A stretch of DNA of 64,000 nt, from the NCBI GenBank assembly GCA_964017125.1, contig CAXHKU010000970.1, positions 1 to 64,000 of the forward strand. The letters are read 5' to 3'. Origin of the DNA: Flabesymbios commensalis. Taxonomy: Eukaryota > Annelida > Polychaeta > Terebellida > Flabelligeridae. Every line of letters starts with the position of its first letter. Positions within the stretch are counted from its first letter, which is position 1. The position numbers and the translations under genes are program-made. The notes beneath the pieces are model-generated. The model was not told the origin of the DNA and made no database searches. It saw only the letters and a program-made list of their open reading frames with translations. This document shows, piece after piece, positions 44,878 through 57,290 of this stretch.

Positions 44878-45660
44878 ATGCTATATGTTATTCAGCAAAA
44901 TAACTGTGTGTGCGCAAATCAATCAGGTATGTATACTTGTACTCACAAAATAATTTATAACCGTGTATTTCGTGCGTTATTACTACAAATTATCTTGAGC
45001 ACTGTCTGTAGTATTCATGTTGAACAACTATGGTTTCATTGCAATACCATATTTGTGTTGTTTACTGTAAGGAGTACCATCAACGATATATCATTCATTG
45101 GTCTTCTGCAATTAATATGTACAATGTATGGGATTCCAGAACGCACTTTGTCTGCAACATTTTCTAAAACTGTCGGTAATACGTGTTTCATGTCTTATAC
45201 CATATCATCTGTTATGTTATTTGTTTCTATTTCATCTGTTTGTACTATGATGTTCTTGTTCTTGTTGGAATGAATGCTTGCTTCTTATTTTGTAGAATGT
45301 TATGTGTGGTCGTGTGTAATGTTTGAAGAAAGATTAACGCTGTGCTTTAAGGTGGTTGGTGAATTCTCAAATGTAGAAATATATGTTGTCGTTTTTTTCG
45401 CTAATGTTTATCCCCGGGCTTGGCCTCTTTTCCGTTTGCGACGATGTCCAAAGTTCTGTGTTTTCAGGCTGCCCCATGGCTCATCAGCATCGGCCATAAT
45501 GATGTGGCCAAACGTTACTGTAAGGATAAAATATGCGTTTCCAGTAGGCACAGATAATATATTTATTCAGGTAAAAATGGAGATCCATGATTTACATAAT
45601 GTCTACAAGGTTCAGTTTCATAAAGGTTGTTTCATATTTAAAATGTTAAATATACATTAG
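44878..45660 (+). CDS. Unrecognised open frame with one internal stop
   Basis: Two consecutive frames of 131 and 128 codons lie in the same register, separated only by TGA at 45271-45273. Such openness is unusual in this AT-rich sequence. The first half is hydrophobic and Cys-rich; the second has a basic stretch (FRLRRCPKF). No domain, signal or splice pattern is recognised. The opposite strand also shows protein-like pieces (MADADEPWGSLKTQNFGHRR near 45500; LENVADKVRSGIPYIVHINC near 45150), so the true coding strand, if any, is unclear. It could be a decayed transposon gene. Confidence 0.2.
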
Positions 45661-45806
45661 TATATCAGATTATAAATAATGTAAGTATTATTAGCAGTGT
45701 AGTTGTGTAATTAAGTATATTTAAGTATCCCCATATTAATAACGTGTACACATGTAGCGAGAGGAGGCGTTGCCATAAACTGCGAGAAGGAGTTGTCAAA
45801 ATATTT

Positions 45807-46440
45807 CACTGTGGATACCTTCATTTTATTGAATTCTGATATTAAACGATTATTTCCAACATGTTCCTAAGATTGTACATATTTACTGATGTTGTATCTT
45901 TGTAATAATTGTATTTGGGCAATTCTATTGAATAGTATCAACATACAAAAGGGAAATATAATAGGTAGTATACTCAAACTATTACCGATTTTCCATGTTC
46001 ACATTAAAAACAGAATGTTGTCACTGCTTATGTCGAGTCCACAGCATTCAGACAACTGCACGAAGGACATATATTAAGCTTTTTCAATTGCAATGTTTTT
46101 TTACAGTTGGATAAATGTAAAATGTGACATAAATACCTGCTCATTTGCTAAAAAATATGGGTTTTTAATACGTCGCTGTGTACTTTGTAGACCAGGCGCA
46201 CATGGGGTAGGATGCCGTGTGGAAGGGAAATGACTGCCACTGGTAATTTATTTTACCTATGCTATCCAGGAATGAGAATCTGAATGTTGATCATGTCAAC
46301 ATTTTTTTTTTTTAGTTTTCGTCATTTGTGTACATGTGATAGATTGACGCTTACTTATTTTACGGCGATTGAAGGGACTAAGCTTACATTAACATACAAA
46401 TTTGGCATCGAGTTAGTTTGAGATGCACAAAAAACATTTT
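45807..46440. other. Non-coding
   Basis: AT-rich, nothing recognised. Confidence 0.3.
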
Positions 46441-47960
46441 TTGTATGGGTTTACACAATATTCGGTTTAGAAACCCTAGTAACGGTAAAATTTCGATATT
46501 TTTAGGTGTGCATTACTTTTGCGGAGAGAGGCCAAGGGCATTTGATATGGTCAAAATCAAAGTTTTTTAAAATGAAATCGTTTTGTGTTTTTTAGTAAAG
46601 TACTTAAACTACCTACGAATGGTTCCACTCGCTCGGGTCATGTTGGTTAATGGTATAACACATTTAGGATGAGACACAGAAAGAACATCCTAAACGTTTC
46701 AGTCGGAAACCCCTAGTAACAGCAAAATCCAAAATAGCCGCCACCGAAAATCTAGTATTGACCATAGATATATAGTCTATATATCTATGGTATTGACTCC
46801 TCAATAATTGTCAAAAAGCAAAATACAACGCCTCATTTTTATCTCTTTTGGTTTTGGATAATATATTTTCGCTGTTTTTTACAATACAATGTCAAGGTCA
46901 TTTCATACGATCAAATTCCCGCAAAAGATAATGTGCTAAAATTTCCACTACCAATAGTTTTCTGACCCGGGTCATGTTTCAGGTTAATAGTATACACATT
47001 TAAAAATGAGATTCATATCGAACATGACCACTCGTGTTATTTCAATGATTTTTTTATATCTTTTTATATCGGATAAACAAAAATAATAACAGCCATTTTT
47101 ATAGATCTGTGCGATATATTTTTGGCATAATTTTCTAATCCCTCATTTTATAATGAAATCTACTTCAAAGTGATATCATGTCATGCAAGCCCCCAAAAAC
47201 AGCATTAATGCCGACACATTTGTTTCTAAAACGTGCAATCAGATCGCACAAAGCAGTTGAAACTTCTGCCATTCTGGAATCTGATTCCTCTTGTTTGCAT
47301 TGATTCATATCAATGATGTCAATCAGATCACGCCCATCACGTCACATGTATTATATAGTCCGGTAGTTTAGCGTCAAAATTTTAGGATTATCGTTATCGG
47401 GCGAATATGAACACCACATTTTCTTAGAGCTCAGTAGCCTATCGAGATCAAAGTTAGCCTAGGAGCCCAAAAGTATCTTGTACCTATGACGTTGAAAAGT
47501 GACAAAATCCAAGATGGCTGCCATTTTATATATAGACGCAGATTCGTGATTTTGTTATCTATCAAAGTTACGCCTGACATAGTGATGTAGTCAATAAGTA
47601 CATTATACATTGCGTTGTGAATAAAATTCAAGATGGCCGTCATTTGTGCAAGGTGAAATAATAAATTTATGTAATTTTTGACAGAATAGAAGCAAAATCA
47701 CAATTTTGGTGTGTACCATGGGGTTTTCAAGCATGTCTGACATAGGGGTGTAGTCAGAGCGTACTTTAATCATTGTCTTGTATGTAAAATCGCAACCGGA
47801 CATGCGCACTCATCACTCCAGCCAGGTGAAAGAAAGCATCAGAACTAATTGGAACGGTACTATTAGCAATTTAAAGAAACACGCATCATTTTTGCACAAT
47901 AATTATCCACAGTATCTAAAATTATCTACAACCCTCTTCTCTGGCGGCCATTTTAGTATG
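46441..47960. repeat. ATGGCCGCC-family repeat cluster
   Basis: Units at 46725, 47505 and 47630 share CAAGATGGC(T/C)G(C/T)C(A)TTT, CAAGGT(G/C)(A)AA, GACAGAATAGA and ATTGCGTTGTGA words with 13030-13260, with a period of about 130-190 bp. Pairs of AAACCC(C)TAGTAAC (46472, 46705) also recur. Non-coding. Confidence 0.6.
46763..46790. repeat. 28-bp palindromic insert flanked by TATTGAC
   Basis: CATAGATATATAG and CTATATATCTATGG form a near-perfect hairpin, bounded by TATTGAC on both sides (46756-46762, 46791-46797). Confidence 0.6.
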
Positions 47961-48410
47961 GCGGGAAAGGATGATCCACGACCATAGGGTAAATTAACTT
48001 TTGTAACTTACATTATTAAAACCCTTATGGTGTCTAGAAAACATATTTTGATGTTAACAGCTCGAAATTTAGCCACATGGGTGTCTTTTGACCACTTATA
48101 TGGAAGTACGTCAGAACCTGTCTAAAATTAGAGAGTGGGGTTACTCTAACGTCTGTCGTTGTTGTTCTGATTAACCAACCTGCATTCGCGATATACGAAT
48201 ATATAAAGGGATAATTAAATTCCTTTTCAAATGATATATCACACATTGCAGTACAATAAATAGTCGTCTCTCCAAATACGCTCAAGCATGATTTTGTTAT
48301 TATAAAGTAATCAAAATGAACAACAAAACAAACGATTCAACATAGTGAAAGGAAATGACTCAATAAAAATTAATTATTGGACATATCCATATCTGGCCTA
48401 TATTTGCTGA
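47961..48410. other. Non-coding
   Basis: No gene or repeat boundary recognised. Confidence 0.25.
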
Positions 48411-49700
48411 ACCTGTATGTGTGTATGCTTAACAAAGAGTGAAGCCTTTCATGAAAAAATGTGTATTCGTGTATAATTTTTTATTGCCTTGTTTTTACAT
48501 AATTTGTGTGATGAATTCGAATCTGTCTGATAAAATGCTATATTTGGTGACCTTCACCTACAAATTAGCAAAACACAAAATGACTGCCAAAACGTAAAGA
48601 CACCCTCATATTTTATATGGTTTATAGAATATGAAAGCAGAATTTATGGTTCTTGAAAGATTTGTATTATATAATTTTGTTTCTAGTGTCTTGAGAAGAA
48701 GTAACCTTTATTTGACCTCTAAATTCAAGATGTCCGTCGTTCCTTATATATTTACTCTTACTATGAGTATACCGCTAAACATGCTGACGATAATATGATT
48801 TAATAGTAGTAACTTAGTGTACCAGAAATAAACGTTACTGACTAGTAAATTTTAATGCAAAAATCCAAAATGTCTGCGACATTCACCTTCATATGAGCAA
48901 AAAACAAAATGGCCATCAAAATGTAAATTAAGCATCTTTTTGTATTTGTGGCTCGAGAGTGCTAAACTTATGGTATTTGTATGACTTGGTGGCCGAAACA
49001 AACATTTCTGATGTTAAGTTTTATTGTCTGACCTATATTTTTATGTAAAAACATGACAGATAAATTTATCAACTCCAAATCATGTGCGTTAATTTACAAC
49101 GAAAATATAGAAAAGATGTAGTTTTGGCGGCCATTTTTTATTTTGCTTATTTGAAGTGAAGGAGACCAAAGATATAATGTTATGCGACAGATTCGAATTC
49201 AGTACACCCAACCTATATAAATACAAGCGGAAAGAAAAATATGCACTCAAATGTTGAGCAAAGCTCAATGTTTTATATTTCAGCCCAGGCTAAATACACA
49301 CATTTGCAAAAAAGGCTGCGATATTCTCTCATTTATAAATATATATGCCATGTACAAATATAAATACCACTCAGTTTTAAACATACACATCTCGGCTCAG
49401 AAAACATAGGTTAAATATAGATATGGCCAGTAATTATGTTTTATTGAGTGTTTCCACTGGCCATGTTGACTTGCTTGTTTTGTTGTCGATTTTTATTATT
49501 TGCCAATAAAAAAAAAGTTTCAACGTATTTGTAGAGATTACTCCCTAATGTTCTGCACTATACAATATATCATTTGAACGGAAATTTAATTTGCAATGGT
49601 ATATCGCATGTGTCGATTGATAAACTAGAGAGGCAGCCACATATGTTTGCGTAACCCTACACCATAAGGGTTTTACAAATGTAGGTTACAAAAGTTAATC
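48411..49700. repeat. Dispersed repeat, copy 1
   Basis: Same order as 54560-55480: AGCAAAACACAAAATG, TACCACT(C)AGTT, GGCCATGTTGACTTGCTTG, GTTTTGTTGTCGATTTT and a GATTGATAAACTAG end. Contains several GGCCGCC/CAAGATG words. Non-coding. Confidence 0.6.
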
Positions 49701-49865
49701 CACCCTATGCTCGTGTACCATTTTCTCCTGCCATACTATTTGGTTTTATTTCAATTTCCTATTGAATGAATGATAATATCGTCCTATTTGCAATTGGTAA
49801 AAATTGGTAAAAATTGGTAAAAATATAATTTACTTCTAATTGCTTCAATTTGTTATGTGCTGCAG

Positions 49866-50017
49866 TGACTGATTTTGAAATAACTGCTAAACGACCATTT
49901 CGCTGTTTATTTTACTATTTCTTTGACTTATTTCGATTTGACATGACAATGGCATTGTACAGCATAAATTACAGAGAATGTTTACAAGCGCAATTTATAC
50001 AAGCATTGCTGAGTTAA
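49866..50017 (+). pseudogene. Possible decayed third terminal exon
   Basis: TTGTTATGTGCTGCAG followed by TGACTGATTTTGAAATAACT resembles the acceptor and first codons (VTDF) of terminal exons A and B. Beyond this, similarity is lost and the frame runs to a stop without the conserved hydrophobic tail. It may be coincidence. Confidence 0.2.
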
Positions 50018-50759
50018 AATAAAACCCTGTTATCACTGGCAAACAATAACAGGTCCTCTGCTAAGATCGCCTACCACATAAAAAAATAATAACAATGATA
50101 ACTAGTGACATAAATTAGATTATGATTTTAATATTAGAGTATCTATTTTATGCTAGTATCCCAGTTCACTAAAATTGTGTATTGTGCATATAAAAAGCAG
50201 CGCAGCTCATATTCTCGGGCCAAGAATGAACTGATTTTATATCTATTTATGATACGCATGTCATATTGTGCTCATGAAATTTAAATTCAGCATGAATGTA
50301 CTATAACACTATTTGTGTATGTGATACATATTTTTGAGGACACATCCGCGTCACCAGCCGGTAAATGTTTGAGGTGAGCAATACATAACTCATTAAAGCC
50401 CAACGGCAACTTTTGGTGCCAGTGGTGTTTTCGTGTGACTGCACAGTAGGCCTACATGTATATACAATAATTTTGTAATATGATGCAAAAATCATCAACA
50501 TGTATTATGCAAAATGGTATATATTCCGAGATTGTTCAGACAAATAAATCGGTGATTAATCACATGCCAAAAAATATTATTGACTTGTTTTTGCTACTTT
50601 GAGTGATAAAGGGATTTGCCATATCTGACCCATCATATAAAAACGAGCAAAAGCTTAAATAAACTTCCGTTTTTTATTTTATTTGTTTTGCTTCACATTT
50701 GGATTTGGTGTAACCCTTTAATATTTCGCCATCAAGTGATTTTAACGCATTCAAATTTT
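50018..50759. other. Non-coding
   Basis: AT-rich, no recognised feature. Confidence 0.3.
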
Positions 50760-53381
50760 AGTTAAGAGGACGTCTAGAATATTATCTGGCTGTAGATTGC
50801 AAACATTCCATCAGGTCAGATTTTTTTGTTTGATGCCTGATACTATTTGATGCTAATGATGGTGGCCAAGCATGATTTTCATGTTTAAAGAAGGTATCTA
50901 TGTCATTTCCTCTGGCCTGACACGATACATACATTCTAGAAAAACGTGAAATGTCATCATTTATATTGGATAGATTGGAAGTGTGCTTGACAGTTTTCTT
51001 TAATTTTTGTGTATCAGAACATAACAGAGACAGATTGTTTTTTGATATGGTGTCATTATAGGCAATGATATTGTTGTAGAGACGCTCTTCAAGAAATGTA
51101 TGATACTGGGATATAGCAAAATCCTCAGCGGACTTTACCGCATCTAGGCTACCACACTGTTAGACAATATTTGTTTAGAATCAAGTGCAAAAAGATCAGA
51201 ACTGGTATCAGCAAATGGGTTACAAACCTCCTCAATGATATCAGTCAAATTCGTTACATGAGTAATGAAAGTCTTCTGCACACTTGGTTGATTTGTTAAT
51301 GGTGGCGATCTGTGTCCTTCCTTTTCAATGAATGCTTCTCATCATATTCCATTACAAGTCTAGCTGTTTCAGGACCGCTAACCATTCAACGAGTAAGAGC
51401 AGCTTCGTTTTCTGTTATGCCTATGATGCCACCATCACCTTTCACAATTGCATTAAGCTGCTCGTGGACTTTTCGCCTAGTTTTCTGTGTCACAAATCTC
51501 CCTGTGAGAAATTCTGCATGTGTTAAAGGACTGTTGTTTTCCAAGGAGATAAGATCGTTGACATGAACTGTAAGCCAGCGAGCGTAATGATAATTAGTAC
51601 TGGAGGAAGAAAAGCTCCAAATCCAAAACTCTGTGCAGTAATCAAACTGAGGATGCTCTGACGCCATATACTTTGACCATTCCTCATATATGTCATCTGT
51701 TCATCACCAGGAGTGTGTAGTTCATACTCTGCATATGACTTTTGAAGTAGAATATACAGTGCTGCTGCCGTCTCTTGGTGAGACCACCGACCCGTGCTAT
51801 GTGTGCACCTTTCAAAAGACGGGATGCTCGTCCTTCTGTCGTCACATTGGCCGAAGTCATCACAGCTCCAACCACTTACATTTAGCCAGCTACCAATTAC
51901 TTTTAGCATGACCATCTCAATATGGAGACCTCCCATCAAAATAACATAACATTTTTCTCCATACTCATTCGGCCATTTCCACCGATTTATTTTCGCTATG
52001 GCATATATTAGCAGTTATTTGCTCAGGATTGACTTGAAGTGTGATTTGCCTTACGAGGTTCATGCCATGTTTGATCATAGCTTCACTCGTGTCACCAGTG
52101 TCTCTACTTCAGACACTGGTCATCTTCCCACGATCAGCTAATATTAACCACCAGGGGAGATTTCACAGCCACTCACTGTACTGCCGCATCTAGGTGCGTG
52201 GGAAAAACCCAGCTTCTTTCAGAACGATGGCCTCACAGAGTGCAAAATAACTTGATTCATGTTATTACCATTGACGCTTCTGAAAATGAGATAAAAATAT
52301 CTAGGCTGAATATACACTGATATATACCGTATATAGTAAAAATTATGCTTAGCTCATACTTTTAAAAACTCTATTAAATTAATTATCAATAAATATAAAA
52401 TTGAAAGTGGAGCACTCATGGATACCCTCAGGTTTGTATGACGAGCACTGCGTGCACAAATTCCCATGTGTTGGCAGCGGATGGGCAGGTGTGCATCTAA
52501 ACACAACTGGCCAATCACGATCTACCTCACCGCTGGTGCCTGATTTATGAATTGCTGGCTGCTGGTTGGCAGACGGTGACGTAACATACGACAGAGACCC
52601 CTGGTGTTGGATATGTGTAAATGCCACACAAAATCTCAGTGGACACTCACTGATAGCTCAGTGTAGATCATAGCAGGTGAAATGCACCATTACGAAAAAA
52701 TGGGAGGATAGTTATGATACCAGGTGGCCTGGATACATAGTCCTGGTGGTTGGCATAGTGAGCTGACCAAGATATGTTTTCACGTTCAGTTTGAACTTTT
52801 TAATTTTTTCAAGCCATGGAGTTTCATTGACTTCAGAATCTAGGGAAATGGGTATTACGGATTCAGTTTTTTATGGAGTTGTATTGTTAGTAAGACAAAC
52901 AGGTGGCCTATCAGTGTATGATTTTGACTGGGATTTAAGGGATTTCCCTTTCGGTTGGGATCTATTCTGTGCAGTTTCCATGTGTATTCTTAGTCAACAC
53001 CTGCGTTTTCATTAGTAGTGTGTTGTGTGATAGATATAGCAGTACCGTGGAAGGAATCACGACTCGAGGTCAAAGGAGGATTATGATTGATATTGTCAAT
53101 GTTTCCAGTGGTAAAGATGTCGTCTCGAAGAGTTGATGGACATATGCAGTCCTCAATACCATACATCTCTATGGCTCTATTAGCTTCATCTGTAGATAAC
53201 TGGAGGACTCTTTATCATATGATACTGATAGATATTTATCAAACAGATTATCAATGAGCTCACGCTTTCGTGTTTTGTTATGTAGCAGTAGACCAAGATA
53301 AAGTGGGCGGGCTGCTTCACGTTCACGTCTTACTGATACAGCATCTTGTCTACCTCGCTTAACATCATTAAATACCAGCAA
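50760..53381 (-). pseudogene. Fossil of a DUF6589-type transposon-associated gene
   Basis: Minus-strand pieces follow the order of the large DUF6589 proteins repeated in many invertebrate genomes. They run from an N-terminal segment (RKRELIDNLFDKYLSVSYDK), through GGLHIEMVMLKVIGSWL, VMTSANVTTEGRASRLLKG, HYARWLTVHVNDL, VHEQLNAIVKGDGGIIGITE and VSGPETARLVMEY to a C-terminal region with MYVSCQARGNDIDTFFKHEN. The assignment rests on my memory of the family. Such genes are thought to belong to DNA transposons; no terminal repeats were found here. The frame is broken in several places, so it is an old, inactive copy. GC content is higher than in the flanks, as expected for former coding sequence. 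Confidence 0.82.
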
Positions 53382-54559
53382 TTGTGTGATTGATCATGCA
53401 GCCGTGCTTATATTGTCCTCACCGTGTTGCCTTGCAGTTTTAAAAATATGTTTCTATATTATATATGACATCCCTTAATAATCTGTTTTGTTACTTCTTA
53501 AATAAAATCACCAATGTTTGTACTTCGCTTATTTCCTATCGCAACTCGGAATATTTTATGTTTTTTACACGTTATTTTTTTTGTGTGGAAATATTATCAA
53601 AATATGTTTATTAATTTGCTTATTAGTTTCTTTGACCTCAAAAACATATGTTTTGCACCACTATCATTGAAATCGGAACATTTTTGGCTATTCCAGAAAC
53701 GAAAATGTATTTCATTGCGGCCATTTTGAATTTTCAACTTTTTGGTGGGAAAAAATGGAGAAACTTCGTGGTTCCTGGCAGTTTTGAATTCAGCATTGTT
53801 CAGAGCACAATGCTAAAAATTGTAATGCTTTTATCCGGATGTGCACGCACAAGGCACTATTTGTTACATATCCGCCCCACATATAATGACAACTGACGTG
53901 TAAAGCCAAGGGCAGATGTAACACACAAAATGGAAATGATATGTTGTTCTTGTGGCAAACTGACAAAATTTCACAGTGAGGGGTACTTTTTGTTACCACA
54001 CGGAATTTTTTTTATGAACCATCAATACCCATGGACTCATAAAATTGCTGTTTAATTGATTATTATGCAAATTAGGCAGGCGTTGCCCCCCAAAAAGATT
54101 GACTCAATAGCTTTAAAACTAATTATCATAGACACATTCATATGGATTATATTACCACATTTTCATGGTCAAGGATTATGATAGGATATACTGTAAATCT
54201 GGTAATTTTCGCGTGTTTAAATTTTCGCGAATTTCTGATTTTGAGACTTTTCACGAAATTTAGAATTCGTGAATTTTCATTTTCATTTTCAGTAATTCGC
54301 GAAAATTAAAACCTCGCGAATATTACCAGATACACAGTAAATAAACGCATAGAATGTTAAAAAAATAATTACAATGCTAATACGGCAGCCGTTGCCGGAA
54401 ATTGATCTTCTCGCGATAACTTTGAAACTAATTGACATAGATACATGTATGCTTATGACCAGATATATATATGCGTAAAAATGAGTTTTTCTTATATTTT
54501 TATATGTTATCTATTTTGTTTCATGAAAGAATATAGCAGCCTTTTTACAGAAATGTGTG
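53382..54559. other. Non-coding with repeat traces
   Basis: GCGGCCATTTTGAATTTT near 53719 belongs to the ATGGCCGCC vocabulary. At 54200-54330 short inverted words (ATCTGGTAATTTTCGCG and CGCGAATATTACCAGAT) face each other about 100 bp apart, forming a small foldback element. Confidence 0.45.
54199..54331. mobile_element. Small foldback element (TCTGGTAATTTTCGCG ends)
   Basis: The left arm ATCTGGTAATTTTCGCG mirrors CGCGAATATTACCAGAT about 110 bp away, with more TTTTCGCGAA words inside. Short inverted-repeat element, non-coding. Confidence 0.65.
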
Positions 54560-55480
54560 TCTTTAACCTGAGTTGAAACCTGACACATTGAAATTTGCTG
54601 GGCATCTTAGTGTATAATTTGTTATCCACTTGGTTTTACATAATTTGGGTCTGCTTAGCTCAAACTGTCGGATAACCATGAGAACATTAGATATTTGGTG
54701 ACTTCCACCTTCAAATTAACAAAACACAAATTGGCCGCTAAAATGTCACGAAAACCTGGTAATTTATATCTTTTTTTCCCATGAGAGCTATAAGGGTTAT
54801 GTCCCTAGTCATTCCATTTCTGTGAATCGCATAGGCCCACTATAGGGACCAAGAAAATATGTTACAAGTTTAAGGCATGTTAATCAAAATAGTCCGTATC
54901 GCTAGTTATCCTCTTCAAAGTCAGATTCGCAAAGCATATCATTGTACGAGCTCTGGGTTTTGCTAATTTTAAGGTGAAGGACATCAAATATAGGATTCTA
55001 TTCGACAGATTCGCTTTCACCCAAATTATATATAAAAACAAGTGGATACAAAATTCTACACTCAAATACCGAGCAAAGCTCAATGTTTCAGATTTAAAAA
55101 TACACGTTTTCATAAAAGGCTGCAATATAATTCTCAATAACAAAATTATGACATTTATAAATCTAAATACCACTTAGTTGCAAACATATGCATGTCTGGG
55201 TTCAGAAACCATAGGCCAGATATATATATGACCAATTATTATGTTGTATCAAGCCGTTTCAATTGACCATGCTGACTAGTTTGTTTTGTTATTGATTTTA
55301 ATTATATTGTAATAACACTTCTGTTGCAACGTATGTATAAACACGACTATTTACTCCGCGCAACGTGAAGTACATCATTAAAACAAACAAATACTAATTA
55401 TCTGTTATCAGGCATATTACATGTACATGTGTTGATTGGTAAATTATCACAGCAACGACAGACGCTTACGTAGCCCAGCC
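54560..55480. repeat. Dispersed repeat, copy 2
   Basis: Diverged relative of 48411-49700 in the same orientation: AACAAAACACAAATTGGCCG, TACCACTTAGTT, GACCATGCTGACTAGTTTG, GTTTTGTTATTGATTTT, then TTGATTGGTAAATTATC. Confidence 0.6.
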
Positions 55481-55752
55481 CCCTAAATATAAAGAGGTAT
55501 GGGGGTCCCCCCATATAAGGATTTTCATAATATGAAGAACGCTTGATGCAGCAGCGGGGACCACGTTTTTCTTAAGCCTGACACCATAATAGACAATACA
55601 AAAATAGTTTCCACATGGTAACAAAGTGTTACCCCTAAACCTATTTCTAGAGCACTTTTCAAATTCTGCCACCAGCTTATCTATATAGTGTTGCCAATAA
55701 TTACAAGTAATAATATAGATAAATGTGCAGATTGTATAGTCTGATATCAAGT
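55481..55752. other. Non-coding
   Basis: No gene; ends at the target duplication of the next SINE. Confidence 0.3.
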
Positions 55753-55766
55753 CTGAGGACTTATGA

Positions 55767-56081
55767 AAAGAAATGAAATGAATCGGGCTTTAGGCCACTT
55801 TTGTGCACATATAGGCTAAATTGGGCCAGGAGAACCTACTGAAGATGGTGAGATGAGTGAGATGACACTGCTCTCCGGACACATGATTCGAAATTCGAGC
55901 CCCAGCGGTCTGAGGCCGAGCACGCTACCTCTCGGTCACGGAGGCTCCCCACAATACTGAGTTTTACGAGTGGATGGGGAAGAAACATTTTTGTTTCTTT
56001 CAAACCGCCGAGACCGGGAAACGAACCCCGAGCTCTGGCGTGAAAGGCAGCGGTGCTAACCACTACCCTAGGGCCCCCGCC
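55767..56081 (-). mobile_element. Composite tRNA-derived SINE, second copy
   Basis: Nearly identical to 31599-31916, with the same two tRNA-like units and T-rich tail. Flanked by CTGAGGACTTATGA (55753-55766) and CTGAAGACTTATGA (56082-56095), a 14-bp duplication with one mismatch. High similarity between copies points to fairly recent activity. Confidence 0.92.
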
Positions 56082-56118
56082 CTGAAGACTTATGAGCCGC
56101 CTTTACAATTTGCCCCCC

Positions 56119-56437
56119 TCCCCCGGTCACTGAACCTGTTTATTTGTGTGCAATTTCAACATACAGTCCTGCAGCCATTTCGGCGCATTGAACTCATCGT
56201 ACACATTGCCATCTCTGTCCTACCAGGTACTCATATTCACCTGAGTCAAGTGAAGCATTTGTGGGTGAAGTGCCTTGGACAAGGACACACACATCGAAAC
56301 AATGGCCCAATGTTGAGAAGGGATACACATGATATTTCTCTGAAAATTTGCCCCGAGCTTTGAACCCGCACGACAAGCAGCGGCAATTGCAAAGCACCAC
56401 TCTCTAACCATTACGCGACGTCTCTCTCTATGTATCC
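56119..56437 (-). mobile_element. tRNA-derived SINE, second family member
   Basis: Related to 40905-41186. Minus strand: GACGTCGCGTAATGGTTAG (A box), GCGGGTTCAAAGC (diverged B box), body with GTCCTTGTCCAAGGCACTTC and a tail near ACAAATAAACAGG. It lies about 40 bp from the preceding SINE. Confidence 0.8.
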
Positions 56438-57290
56438 CATTAAATCAAGGTAGAAACTAAATAAAAATAATAAATCATAATTATTCGAGTTAGTTAGACA
56501 ATGGTTTTATTGATATAACATTGCAGTAGTATTTATCTAATTTTAAGCGATATACATGCGATAACATACGTTTCGTTTGTAAATCACTTTAAATACACGA
56601 ATACAAGTCGATACAGAGTCTGTTACCACTGTCATTCGAAAGATGTGCCCCGAATTCCACATAATTGGTGAGAATGCAGTGAACATCTAAGCTGTGTTTA
56701 ATCATTTTGCTATAAACTGTGTCCACTTGCACATGCCAAAATGAAATGTATGGTGTTTTAGGCTTGAACCTGTTGAAGGGTACTAGTTCTGTGGGTGAAT
56801 AGCCTAGCAATAAAACTGCACATACGACGCCATAACAAAAGTGAATTTACGTATTTGTGAGCAGTGTAACATATATCTTTACATTTTTTTAAAAAACAGG
56901 ATAGATAAATATTATCTAATAAAACTAATTTTATCACAACTTTTGAACAATATTATTGAAATAATAGGCAAATAAATAAAACAAATGTATCAATAATAAT
57001 TGGAATTGCATCACATGTTGATACGAAATTTCACAGAAAAATCATAATGTAGAAAAATGATTAGGCCTAATACTGTGACGTGACTGCCGGGGTAGGTATC
57101 ATACAAACTAAGTCTACTCTAATAAAACTAGACTTTCTACAGGCTACAAGTCAATAAATAAATTCCAACAGTCACGTGTTTGTTTTTCTTTTCTTTTACT
57201 ACCAGAATAATCGTAATCAAAGTCAATGGCTTTTATAATACATGTTAATGTAAATGGTATTTCAACAGTTTGTGTATTTCAGGAATTTGA
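56438..57290. other. Non-coding
   Basis: AT-rich, nothing recognised. Confidence 0.3.

Larger units (their letters stand above)
43845..45806. mobile_element. Possible element with TTGGCAACTCCTCCTCGCAG ends
   Basis: TTGGCAACTCCTCCTCGCAG at about 43853 faces an imperfect inverted copy near 45770-45803 (complement TTGACAACTCCTTCTCGCAG, then TATGGCAA). The interval contains tandem repeats and the unexplained open frame. Inverted similarity of about 35 bases is weak and ends are not fixed. Confidence 0.3.
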
